DNA of 64,000 nt. It comes from Mycobacterium scrofulaceum (GTDB taxonomy: Bacteria > Actinomycetota > Actinomycetes > Mycobacteriales > Mycobacteriaceae). This document shows positions 25,499-33,740 of this stretch, in pieces. The translations under genes and the position numbers were made by a program. The notes under the pieces were generated by a model. That model saw only the letters and a program-made list of their open reading frames with translations. It did no database searches and was not told the DNA's origin. Where the stretch lies: positions 96,057-160,056 of the forward strand of contig NZ_LZJW01000060.1 in NCBI RefSeq assembly GCF_001667885.1, read 5' to 3'. Numbering within the stretch: the stretch's first letter is position 1; every line of letters begins with the position of its first letter.

Positions 25499-27321
25499 CC
25501 ACGAATCTGGCCGATCAACCGATGGTCGAAGACGCGGTGACCGGATCGGGCGGCAAACGAATCTTCCTGCGCCGCTACGAGAATCGCAACGCCGACTACG
25601 TCCTGGTGCTGGTGCACGGCACCGCCGGCAACAGCGAGAGTTACCACGCGTTCGCCGAGCACATGCGCCGCAACTACCGGGCTGCCGTCTATTCGTTCGA
25701 CCTGACCGGGCACGGCCGCACCGAGGGCGAACCGGGCGTGTTCAGCTTCGAAGACTTCCTCGAAGACACGAGGGCCGTCACGGATTACGCGGCGCGGCGC
25801 ACGTCGCTGCCCGTCGTCCTGCACGGCGCGAGCCAGGGCGGGGAAGTCGCATTCCACGCGCTCGACGCGTGCCCCGCCGTGACCGCGGGCGTGTGCATGA
25901 ACATCCTGCTGAACCACGAGACGCCGATGAGCCCGGCGATCCGATTGTTCCAGTCACGCCCGGCCACGTGGGCGGCGGAAAAGCTCGGCGATCGCCTGCG
26001 CGTCCCGTTGCGGCGCGTCATCGACTTCAAGGCCGCCTACCAGGAAGACCCCGGGCTGCTGGACACCAAGAAGAAAGACCCGTTCTACGTCTGGCGGTAC
26101 GGCCTTAGGAGCTACCACTCGGTGTTCAACTACGTGCCGCCAAAACCCGCCGCCGCCAACACGAAACCCGTCCTGATCACCTGCGGCGAGCACGACGAGG
26201 TCGTCGGCGCCGAGCACTGCCGGGCCTGCTTCGAACGGATCGGCGGAACCAAGGACTTCTTCATGATGCCCGGCGGCGGCCATCAGCTCATGCTGTTCGA
26301 CACGGCCGTCTACAGCCGGGTGATCGACTCGTGGATTCGCGAACGCGTGCTCGCGCAGGCGCCGTCGTGGGAGCCGCCGATCGAACTCGAGCAGCGGCGT
26401 TTCTTCGAGTTCCTCGATCGGGAACGGGCCAACGACGCGGCGGGCGAGCCCGAGTACCGCTATTCGGTGATCGACCGCGCGCTGATGCGGATCAGCAACG
26501 GCACGATCGAGCGCGGGGTGCGGTACTTCTCCAACGCCGAGGTCAGCGAGCAGTGGCGCTTCACCGCCGACCTCGTCGGCGAAATCGACTACGCCGCATG
26601 GGACTTCCTGCGCGACTACCTTCCGTCCGTCGATGGTCGGCGCCCGAGGATGGCGGTGGTCGGTTGCGGCGGCGGCGGGGCGATCGCGGGGCTGCGCGAA
26701 CGGTATCCGCAGCTAGCCCAATGGGACATCGTGGGCGTCGACGTCGACTACAAGTCGATCAACGCGGCCCGCAAGCGCTTCGCCGACACGGCCGGGGTCA
26801 CCTTCGTTGTCGGTGACGCGCGTGACCCGGAGGTGTTGGAGGCCAATCGCTTTGACCTGGTCTACCTGCACGGGGTGCTCGACCACTGCACCGAGCACCG
26901 CCGCCTGATGGACAGCGTGTTTCGCGCGCTGAGGCCCGGCGGGCGGATGTTCTACGTCGCGCCGGACCGCAACGTGTGCACGTGGCTGTGTTTCGTGACG
27001 GTCGGGCCGCTGTTCGTGTTCGGGCTGCACAAGCCGAACCACGACTTCCGGCGATTCCCTCGCCCCGCCGAGTTGAACGCCCTGCTGACGCGGGCCGGTT
27101 TCGAACTGCTGCCCAGGAGGGGCCGCCCCGGCGCCCCCGCTATGGTCGGGGTCGAATACAAGTCGGGGATGAACCCGTTCCCGGTCAAGAAGTCGGTGCG
27201 CACCCGCGCGCTCGGCGACGAGATCTTCGAGCACACTGAGCCCAGGTGGTGGCTGAAGAACGGGTTCGTCGGGGAGTATGCGGGGGCGGCCCAAAAACCG
27301 CCGCGGAACGCCGCTGTTTGA
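25495..27321 (+). CDS. Alpha/beta-hydrolase - SAM methyltransferase fusion
   Basis: A 608-residue protein with two enzyme domains. Residues about 15-285 are a monoacylglycerol-lipase-like serine hydrolase: VLVHGTAGNSESYHAF (oxyanion), nucleophile GASQGG, acid in CGEHDEVV, and His in GGGHQLMLF. Residues about 350-560 are a class I methyltransferase: VVGCGGGGAIAGLRERYP as the SAM loop, DIVGVDVDY as the acidic ribose-binding strand, and DLVYLHGVLDHCTEH as motif IV. The C-terminal basic segment is not assigned. It is coupled to the upstream TetR gene. The substrate is unknown; a lipid ester is a reasonable guess. Confidence 0.88.
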   Translation: MTTNLADQPMVEDAVTGSGGKRIFLRRYENRNADYVLVLVHGTAGNSESYHAFAEHMRRNYRAAVYSFDLTGHGRTEGEPGVFSFEDFLEDTRAVTDYAARRTSLPVVLHGASQGGEVAFHALDACPAVTAGVCMNILLNHETPMSPAIRLFQSRPATWAAEKLGDRLRVPLRRVIDFKAAYQEDPGLLDTKKKDPFYVWRYGLRSYHSVFNYVPPKPAAANTKPVLITCGEHDEVVGAEHCRACFERIGGTKDFFMMPGGGHQLMLFDTAVYSRVIDSWIRERVLAQAPSWEPPIELEQRRFFEFLDRERANDAAGEPEYRYSVIDRALMRISNGTIERGVRYFSNAEVSEQWRFTADLVGEIDYAAWDFLRDYLPSVDGRRPRMAVVGCGGGGAIAGLRERYPQLAQWDIVGVDVDYKSINAARKRFADTAGVTFVVGDARDPEVLEANRFDLVYLHGVLDHCTEHRRLMDSVFRALRPGGRMFYVAPDRNVCTWLCFVTVGPLFVFGLHKPNHDFRRFPRPAELNALLTRAGFELLPRRGRPGAPAMVGVEYKSGMNPFPVKKSVRTRALGDEIFEHTEPRWWLKNGFVGEYAGAAQKPPRNAAV

Positions 27322-27454
27322 CGCCTGTCAAGGAGCGGGTTTCGATCCCGGATCCGGTGGTTATTCGGAGTCAGCAGGGCAGTCAGCTTTCCGACAGGAG
27401 ATCGACACGGACCTCCAAGGAACTCAGTCCTACCGCGGCCAGGGCAGTAACGGA

Positions 27455-28600
27455 GTGCTCCTGGTGCCAGGCGGTCTCCTTGGCGACGGCCGATACGAAC
27501 TGCGCGGAGTCCTGGGCCGCGGTGCAATGGCCGAGGTGCGCGACGGGTGGGACCGCAAGCTGAACCGGCCCGTCGCCATCAAGCTGCTCTATCCCGGCGT
27601 GGCCGACCGGCCGGACAATCGCTTGCGGTTCGACACGGAGGGGCGCGTCGCCGCCCGGCTGACCAGCCGGCACGTCGTGGTGGTCCACGACGTCGGCGAG
27701 CATTACGGGTTGCCGTTCATCGTCATGGAGCGGCTACCGGGAGTGACACTGGCCGACCACATCGCCCGCGGGCCGTTGCCGGTGCCCTTCGTGCACGCCG
27801 TGCTCGACGGCGTCCTGGACGCCCTCGCCGAGGCGCACAGCGCCGGCATCCTGCACCGAGACGTCAAGCCCGGCAACATCCTGTTCACCGCCGCCGGGGA
27901 ACCCAAGCTCGCCGACTTCGGCATCGCCAAGACCTCCGGCGCCGCCTACACCAGGGCCGGCGAGGTCGTCGGCAGCATGGCCTATCTGAGTCCCGAGCGG
28001 CTGACGTCCAAGCCGGCCACGGTGCTCGACGACCTGTACTCCGTCGGCGTGGTGGGTTACGAGGCGCTGACCGGGCGGCGGCCGTTCCCGCAGGAGGACC
28101 TGGGCGCATTGGCGCACGCGATCCTCAACGAGTCGCCGCCGCCGCTGGCCGCGCTGCGCCCGGACGTGCCACCGCCCCTCGCCGCAACGATCGAACGGTC
28201 CATGGCGCGCGATCCGGCGTGGCGATTCGACCAGGCCGGCGCGATGCGGGCCGCCCTGGTCGGCGCCCCACCGCCGGCGGCGCCCACCGGCACCCGGGTG
28301 ATGGAGGCGCCGCCGCCCGCGGTGCTGACCTACACGCCCGCGCGGCTGGAGCCGGACAGCCCGCGGCGCAAGTGGTGGATCGCGGCGATCGTCGCCGCGT
28401 TCGTGTTGGCGCTTCTGCTGTTTGCCATCGATCCGCCGTTCTCGGCGCCACCGCCGGCGCCCACGACGACGACCACCACGCCGACGCCGCCACCAACGAC
28501 CAGCGCCACCACGACCACGCCCAGCAGCACTCCGCAGCCGGCGCCCCCACCGGGTCCGCCGGGTCACGGGGGCCCTAAGCACAAAGGCCACGGCGGCTGA
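27455..28600 (+). CDS. Receptor-type Ser/Thr protein kinase
   Basis: An active-looking Hanks-type kinase. The glycine loop is GRGAMAEV, the ATP lysine VAIK, the catalytic loop HRDVKPGN, then ADFGIAK, and SPERL in place of APE. A transmembrane helix (IAAIVAAFVLALLLFAI) follows the kinase domain and leads to a short Pro/Thr-rich extracellular tail ending in His/Gly/Lys residues. The frame opens at 27278 inside the previous gene; GTG 27455 or 27464 places the start just ahead of the kinase fold. It heads a three-gene cassette with a secreted protein and a pseudokinase. Confidence 0.88.
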   Translation: MLLVPGGLLGDGRYELRGVLGRGAMAEVRDGWDRKLNRPVAIKLLYPGVADRPDNRLRFDTEGRVAARLTSRHVVVVHDVGEHYGLPFIVMERLPGVTLADHIARGPLPVPFVHAVLDGVLDALAEAHSAGILHRDVKPGNILFTAAGEPKLADFGIAKTSGAAYTRAGEVVGSMAYLSPERLTSKPATVLDDLYSVGVVGYEALTGRRPFPQEDLGALAHAILNESPPPLAALRPDVPPPLAATIERSMARDPAWRFDQAGAMRAALVGAPPPAAPTGTRVMEAPPPAVLTYTPARLEPDSPRRKWWIAAIVAAFVLALLLFAIDPPFSAPPPAPTTTTTTPTPPPTTSATTTTPSSTPQPAPPPGPPGHGGPKHKGHGG

Positions 28601-28646
28601 CGCCGATATGGGATCGGTAGCCGCCCGCCCGGTGTCGGCTTGCGGC

Positions 28647-28994
28647 ATGAACAAGAAGTGGATGGCCGGCGCGCTGCTGACGGCCGGCATCGGTGTGGGG
28701 GTGGCGGCGGGTGTCGCGGGGGCCGACCCGTACGGCCACGTCGGCGGGAACTGTCCGGCCGGGCACACGTGCGGCAAGTGGTGCCCGGGCGAACGCATCC
28801 CGGACAACTTCATCAGCTGGGACATGGGCGTGTGCCACCTCTATTACTACGACTACCGCGGCGTCGTCGACGCCGACACCGGCGCCGTCTACGGGTGGCC
28901 GAGCGGCCCGATCAACGCCACCCCGCGCACGCCGGCCACCCCGCCGAATTTCAATTGCGGCCTGTTCTGGTGCCCGGTGCCGCCGCACGCGTGA
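28647..28994 (+). CDS. Small secreted cysteine-rich protein
   Basis: A 115-residue protein with a clear signal peptide (MNKKWMAGALLTAGIGVGVA, cleavage near AGA-DP). The mature part has six Cys (NCPAGHTCGKWCPGE, MGVCHLYYYDYRG and a C-terminal CGLFWCPVPPHA) and many Tyr/Trp, suggesting a compact, disulfide-bonded exported domain. It starts 46 bases after the kinase and precedes the pseudokinase, so it might be a ligand or target of the extracellular parts; that is inference. Family not recognised. Confidence 0.75.
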   Translation: MNKKWMAGALLTAGIGVGVAAGVAGADPYGHVGGNCPAGHTCGKWCPGERIPDNFISWDMGVCHLYYYDYRGVVDADTGAVYGWPSGPINATPRTPATPPNFNCGLFWCPVPPHA

Positions 28995-29072
28995 GCCGTC
29001 GCACGTTAGGTCCGCGCCCAATATGGGAACCCGGCGAGCTGGACCTGATCGACGTGACGGAAGGACTGCCCA

Positions 29073-30509
29073 TTGACCTCGCGGCTTGGCACCCGGTTCG
29101 GCCCCTACGAGCTGCGATCGTTGATCGGGGCGGGTGCGACGGGCGAGGTCTACCGGGCGCACGACACGGTTAGGGACCGGACGGTTGCGGTCAAGCTGGT
29201 ATCCGCCGACATCGCCGCGGAACCCGGCTTCCAGCAACGCTTTCGACAGGACTGCGGTGTTGCTGCGCGGTTGGAGGAGCCGCATGTCATCCCGGTGCAC
29301 GACTTCGGTTCGATCAACGGGGTGTGTTACGTCGACATGCAGCTGGTCGACGGCGGCAGCCTCAGGGATCTGCTGCGCGAGCGGGGGCCGCTGGAAGCGT
29401 CGCGCGCCGCGTCGATCGTCGCGCAGGTCGCGCGAGCGCTGGACGCCGCGCACGCCGCCGGGCTGGTGCATTTGGCTGTTCGGCCCGAAAACGTGCTGCT
29501 GACCCCGGACCACTTCGCGTATCTCGTCGACTTCGGTCTCGGGCACGGCGACCCGTCGCGGGTGTATATGGCGCCCGAGCGGTTCACCACCGGTCGGGTC
29601 GGGCCGCAGACCGACGTGTACTCCCTGGCGTGCCTGCTCTACGAGTGCCTGACCGGTCAGCCCCCGTTCGAGGCGACCGACCCGGCCGAGCTGAGGAGCG
29701 CCCACCTACTCTCGCCGGCGCCGCGACCCAGCATCATGCGCCGCGGCGTGGGCCGGGCCTTCGACGACGTCATCGCCCTCGGCATGGCCAAACAACGCAC
29801 GGCGCGATTCGCCTCCGCAGGCGAACTCGCGCGCGCCGCCAGCGAGGCCGTGAACGCCGCGTACGAGCCGGTCGCGGTCGGTGCCGCGGCGGGACCCCTT
29901 GGCACCCGGCCGTTCGAGGCGGTCTATCCGAATCCGGACGACACCGGTTACAGCCCGTATCCCGTCGTCGATCCGCCGTCGCGGCCGGAGGGTTGGCGGC
30001 CCGTTGGCGGGCGCGGAGCGTTCGTGATCACTGCGGCTGCGGTCGTGTTGGTGATCGCCGGGCTCGTGGTGGCTCTGGCGTCGGCGTTGACGAGAGGCGG
30101 TTCGCCCCCTGCTCGCTCGGCCCAGGCGCCCTCGCCCCCGCCGTCCAGCGCGCCGCCGCCGAAGACGCCGACGCTGTCGGCCCCGGTGCGGGGCGCCGAC
30201 GGGCTGGGGTTCATCGGCGAGACGGCCCGCTGCGACCCGGGGAACCCGCCGGCCGCCGTGGTGCGGACCGCCAAGTCGCTGGCCGTGGTGTGTGAAAACC
30301 TCAGCGGCAGTTACTACTACCGCGGCGAGCGGATCAGCGACGGCGCGCACATCGAGCTGTCCAACGCGGAGCGGGCGGGGGATGGGTTCGACGTCACCAA
30401 CCCGGTCGACGGCGTGGTCTACGAGGTGCGGCCGAATCGGCTCAGGATCATCAGCGGCAGCCACGTCGATTCGTCGGAGCCGGTGTTGCAGTACGCCACC
30501 GCGTCGTAA
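29073..30509 (+). CDS. Membrane Ser/Thr pseudokinase with extracellular domain
   Basis: A 478-residue Hanks-type protein. The glycine loop (GAGATGEV, residues 19-26), VAVK41 and VDFG (152-155) are kept, but the HRDVKPEN catalytic loop reads HLAVRPEN (133-140): the catalytic Asp is Ala and the loop Lys is Arg. The segment between DFG and APE is also very short, without phosphorylatable Thr. A transmembrane helix lies at about residues 310-335, followed by a Pro-rich linker and a folded-looking domain of about 100 residues with two Cys. TTG start at 29073, supported by GGAAGGA at 29059-29065. It probably signals by binding rather than phosphotransfer. Confidence 0.85.
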   Translation: MTSRLGTRFGPYELRSLIGAGATGEVYRAHDTVRDRTVAVKLVSADIAAEPGFQQRFRQDCGVAARLEEPHVIPVHDFGSINGVCYVDMQLVDGGSLRDLLRERGPLEASRAASIVAQVARALDAAHAAGLVHLAVRPENVLLTPDHFAYLVDFGLGHGDPSRVYMAPERFTTGRVGPQTDVYSLACLLYECLTGQPPFEATDPAELRSAHLLSPAPRPSIMRRGVGRAFDDVIALGMAKQRTARFASAGELARAASEAVNAAYEPVAVGAAAGPLGTRPFEAVYPNPDDTGYSPYPVVDPPSRPEGWRPVGGRGAFVITAAAVVLVIAGLVVALASALTRGGSPPARSAQAPSPPPSSAPPPKTPTLSAPVRGADGLGFIGETARCDPGNPPAAVVRTAKSLAVVCENLSGSYYYRGERISDGAHIELSNAERAGDGFDVTNPVDGVVYEVRPNRLRIISGSHVDSSEPVLQYATAS

Positions 30510-30583
30510 TCAACTCGGCCACAGCGTGTTTCAGCTCTTCCAAAGTGAGATGTCGAACCTGAGTTGACGATATGGGTTGACGG

Positions 30584-31387
30584 TCACCGCGCGGTTACCT
30601 TGTCTGCCCCACGGCGTTGTGGTGGGTTCGCGAGCATGCGTTGTAGCTTCTCTGCCAGGTCGATGTCGCTGATTCCCGGCCAAAGTTGCTCAGCCAGATC
30701 CAAGGTGAGGTTGCAATCTTGACATGCCGGCGCGCCGTCGGGCGCATCGGCCAACTCGAAGATCTCCCTCGTCTTGGCCATCGCTTGTCGCAATACGCTA
30801 TCAGCGAGTGGGACCTCAACAACATGGGCTCGGAACGCCATAACGAAGCCGTCCTCCCGGCAGTTCCCGTAGTAGTTGATTGACTCACCCTTAGTAGCTG
30901 GTTCCATGTACACGAGCGCAAGGTGCGATACCGGTGTGAACCCGCGGTCTGCGGCTATCCGGGCATAGGCATTGAGCTGTACCTGGTAGCGCGGTAGCAA
31001 TTTCTTGCTCTGGGTGTCGGTGAAGCGTGCAGTCTTATAGTCGGCAATTACGTATGAACCGTTGGCGTGTTTGAAGATTGTGTCCGCTACGCCGGTCAGG
31101 TGAATGCCGTAGTCGTGATCGACTGTGTTGAATTGGGACCAGTGCGGAGGCTCATGGTAGGCGGCTATCGGGCCAAGCGGTGATAGCCAGCCGGGCGGCA
31201 CTCCATGCGCATCAAACCAGCGGTGAACGATGTCCTTCGTGTAGGAATCGATCGAGCTGAAGATGCCCGGGAAGATTTGGAAGGGGAGGTGGTGATTGAG
31301 ATGCAGCTTCAGCCAAAAACACCGCTGGCAGAAATCGGCTGCCGCGACTTCTCCGAGCTGTCCGGCCGAGATACGGATGGTCTTCAT
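30584..31387 (-). CDS. PD-(D/E)XK nuclease-like protein
   Basis: About 267 residues, of the RecB/Cas4-like nuclease superfamily. The core is GVADTIF then IADYKTARF, the D...DxK metal site, with QVQLNAYARIA as the following QxxxY-type helix. An N-terminal CQRC and a C-terminal CQDC could bind zinc or an iron-sulfur cluster as in Cas4 and AddB. No cas genes or helicase are adjacent. The start at 31387 is chosen by AGGAG seven bases upstream. GC content is clearly below that of the neighbours, a sign of recent acquisition. Confidence 0.75.
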   Translation of the reverse strand: MKTIRISAGQLGEVAAADFCQRCFWLKLHLNHHLPFQIFPGIFSSIDSYTKDIVHRWFDAHGVPPGWLSPLGPIAAYHEPPHWSQFNTVDHDYGIHLTGVADTIFKHANGSYVIADYKTARFTDTQSKKLLPRYQVQLNAYARIAADRGFTPVSHLALVYMEPATKGESINYYGNCREDGFVMAFRAHVVEVPLADSVLRQAMAKTREIFELADAPDGAPACQDCNLTLDLAEQLWPGISDIDLAEKLQRMLANPPQRRGADKVTAR

Positions 31388-31581
31388 CGTCATACTCCTA
31401 GCTATGGCTAACCAAGGACCGATTGCGCTGGTGCAGCTGGCCACAGTTTCCAGGGTCAGGTTCGCTCTCATCAGCCACCAGGGCACTTAGGCCTCTGCCA
31501 GGTAGGTCGAAGTGCCTGGACCGCTCGATTAGCCATTCCGTGCGAGATGACAATGCGGCAGGAGCCACACGAAGGGTCGAT

Positions 31582-32583
31582 CTATGCCGGCCGGCTGCCG
31601 ATCTCCAGGCCGGCCAGCTCGCAGGTGGCGTCGAACATCAGCCGGCCGTACTCCCTTACCCTGCAATGCAATCGGCCAGCGAGGTGCTCGAAGTCGGTAT
31701 CGATGTTGCGCCGCTGCGCGGGCAGCGGCACCGGTAAGACGTGCGGGTCGGCGCGGGTGCCGTCCCCGTCCAGCTCGATCTGGTAGCGGGGTGTGCGTGC
31801 CCGTATGCGCCAGCGGCCGTCGCCGACGTCCGATCGCACGGGCGCCGGCGGGGTGACCCGGATGACGCGATCGCCGAGTCGCACGACGACCCCGGTGACG
31901 TCCCTGCGGATCGCGCCGAGCTGAAGAAGGCCGCCCGAGAACGCGACCGAGACGTCGGCGTCGCCGAAATCGTGGGCCTGACCCCACCACCACCGCTCGG
32001 GGAAGCCCGCGCCCCAGTTACGTTCCGTGTACAGCCGGGCGTCACTGAACGACCACATGCGGTCGCGGAATCCAACTGTGCCCGTGGCTTTTCCGCCGAG
32101 CCGGTAGGGATGCCAATATTGGTTCAAAAACGGCACCGAAGAAAAGACGCCGCCTCCGCCGAAGGCCTTGGGCCAGTTGAACGGATCGGTGAAATGCAGA
32201 TTGAGGTGGATGCCGTCAAGGTCGATCTGGAGCCGATCGGTGCTCGCCGCCAGACGCGAGTCGGGGAAGGTGCCCGCGTGCACTGAGAAGGTCGACGACT
32301 CCGCCTCGGCACCATCCATGACCGCGGAGCGCACCACGTCACCGGGATGCAGCGCGACCGCGACTGTGGCCCAGTCGCCATCCGGGTGCCGGTTCACACT
32401 GCACAGCGCGACGACGACGCGACCCGAGGCGGCGTCGGTGAGGCGCCAGAACCAGCCCTCCATTTCGGTCCCGTGGGAGGGCACGGGGTCGCCGAAGGGC
32501 ACGTCGGCGCCGGTGCGCCGATAGGCATGGACCAGTGGCCTGGTCGCGTTCACCGCTATCCAGCGCAGGTAGGAGGCGGTCAT
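31582..32583 (-). CDS. Tocopherol-cyclase-like protein
   Basis: A 333-residue protein with the two-lobed lipocalin-like pattern of tocopherol cyclases and related hydratases: EMEGWFWRLTDAASGRVVV early, HFTDPFNWP in the middle, and YTERNWGAGFPERWWWGQAH, the family's best-conserved motif. It may cyclise or hydrate a prenylated or terpenoid lipid, but mycobacteria do not make tocopherol, so the true substrate is unknown. Its ATG at 32583 overlaps the stop of the upstream hydrolase gene as ATGA. Third gene of the P450 operon. Confidence 0.8.
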   Translation of the reverse strand: MTASYLRWIAVNATRPLVHAYRRTGADVPFGDPVPSHGTEMEGWFWRLTDAASGRVVVALCSVNRHPDGDWATVAVALHPGDVVRSAVMDGAEAESSTFSVHAGTFPDSRLAASTDRLQIDLDGIHLNLHFTDPFNWPKAFGGGGVFSSVPFLNQYWHPYRLGGKATGTVGFRDRMWSFSDARLYTERNWGAGFPERWWWGQAHDFGDADVSVAFSGGLLQLGAIRRDVTGVVVRLGDRVIRVTPPAPVRSDVGDGRWRIRARTPRYQIELDGDGTRADPHVLPVPLPAQRRNIDTDFEHLAGRLHCRVREYGRLMFDATCELAGLEIGSRPA

Positions 32584-33740
32584 CTCTTGTCGGCCAGCCC
32601 CGACTGCACGAGCGCGGCATCGATGAAGCGCTGCACCGGCCGCGAGCCGAAGAATCCGGTGTGACCGCCTGGGTACCACTGGATTTCGGGTTTGCCCCAG
32701 TGCTCCCAGAGCCGGGTGACCTGGTCGCGCGGGTGTACCAGCCGGTCGGCGAGGCCGGCGTAGATGAACCGGCCGTCTTTGGGGACGCGGGGGGTCAGCG
32801 CTAGCGGCGAGATCATCCGGCCGAGGGGTTTGGCCGAGTTCATCGTGTGGCGCAGGGCGGTGTGGCCGCTGAGGCCGGCGTGGCGGCCGACCAGATTCAC
32901 CAGGTCGACGGCCGGTACGCCCAGGATCGCGCAGGTGAGGCCGTCGTCGAGGCTGGCGACCAGCGACGAGATCAGGCCGCCGAGGGAGATGCCGTTGACC
33001 CCGATCGCCGCGTCGGGCTGCTGCGCGCGGATCCAGCTGATCAGCCGCCGGATGTCCCAGACCGACTGCGCGGCGCCATGCACGTCGTCGAGCACGTCCT
33101 CGCTCGGGAACTTCGGTCCGCCGCTTGCTCGGGGGCCGTGCAGGGGAAGGACCGGAAGCACGACGTTGAGATCGAGCTGCTGGTACAGGTGCCAGGCGTG
33201 AAACAGCATGGGATCGAGCGCGGCTCGTCCCATCTCCGCGCCGTGGATGCAGATCAGCCAGGGCCGCGGCCGGCGGTGCCGGAACATCAGCGCGTATTCG
33301 CGGTTGTTGCCCGTGTAGCTGCGCCAGCGGTCTCGGCCGGGTTCGCCGTCGTGCGGCGCGTAGCCGCTGTCGAAGGACAGTCGCTCGTAGTTGCGTCCCA
33401 TGTTGGTCACGCGCTTGACGGTGACGTCGGTGAGGGGTGGGGGCGCGGCGAAGAATCCCTCGGGATTGTCGAGCCAGCCCTTGTCTTCGTAGAAGTCTTG
33501 TGCCGCAACGACTTCAGTGTCGATCCGTTCGAGTGTCTTTGCGTCGGGAGCTCGGCGCAGCAGGCTGAAGCCGGCCAGCAGGATTTCGTCGCGGAATGCC
33601 TGCGCCGCGAGCGCGATGGTGGGCCGGGCCACCGGTAGCTCGTCGGGCTGGCGATCCAGGTAGGTGCCCCACGAGCGGGCATAGAAGCCGCCGGTGCGGG
33701 TGAACGGGCCCAGCATGTGGGTCATCGGGTTGGCGGGCAT
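32580..33740 (-). CDS. Alpha/beta hydrolase
   Basis: A 386-residue serine hydrolase. The oxyanion region is WLICIHGAEMGRAALDP, the nucleophile elbow GVNGISLGG, the acid lies in FIYAGLADRLVHP, and the catalytic His in YPGGHTGF. A long N-terminal extension of about 150 residues precedes the fold. It begins exactly where the P450 gene ends (33740/33741) and overlaps the next gene, giving a tight three-gene operon. It may hydrolyse an ester or lactone produced by the pathway. Confidence 0.82.
   Translation of the reverse strand: MPANPMTHMLGPFTRTGGFYARSWGTYLDRQPDELPVARPTIALAAQAFRDEILLAGFSLLRRAPDAKTLERIDTEVVAAQDFYEDKGWLDNPEGFFAAPPPLTDVTVKRVTNMGRNYERLSFDSGYAPHDGEPGRDRWRSYTGNNREYALMFRHRRPRPWLICIHGAEMGRAALDPMLFHAWHLYQQLDLNVVLPVLPLHGPRASGGPKFPSEDVLDDVHGAAQSVWDIRRLISWIRAQQPDAAIGVNGISLGGLISSLVASLDDGLTCAILGVPAVDLVNLVGRHAGLSGHTALRHTMNSAKPLGRMISPLALTPRVPKDGRFIYAGLADRLVHPRDQVTRLWEHWGKPEIQWYPGGHTGFFGSRPVQRFIDAALVQSGLADKR

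Noticed and set aside
28422..28646. N-terminal extension of the secreted Cys-rich protein
   Set aside because: The extension overlaps the kinase 3' end in a different frame and is Arg/Pro-rich; the ATG at 28647 begins a clear signal peptide.
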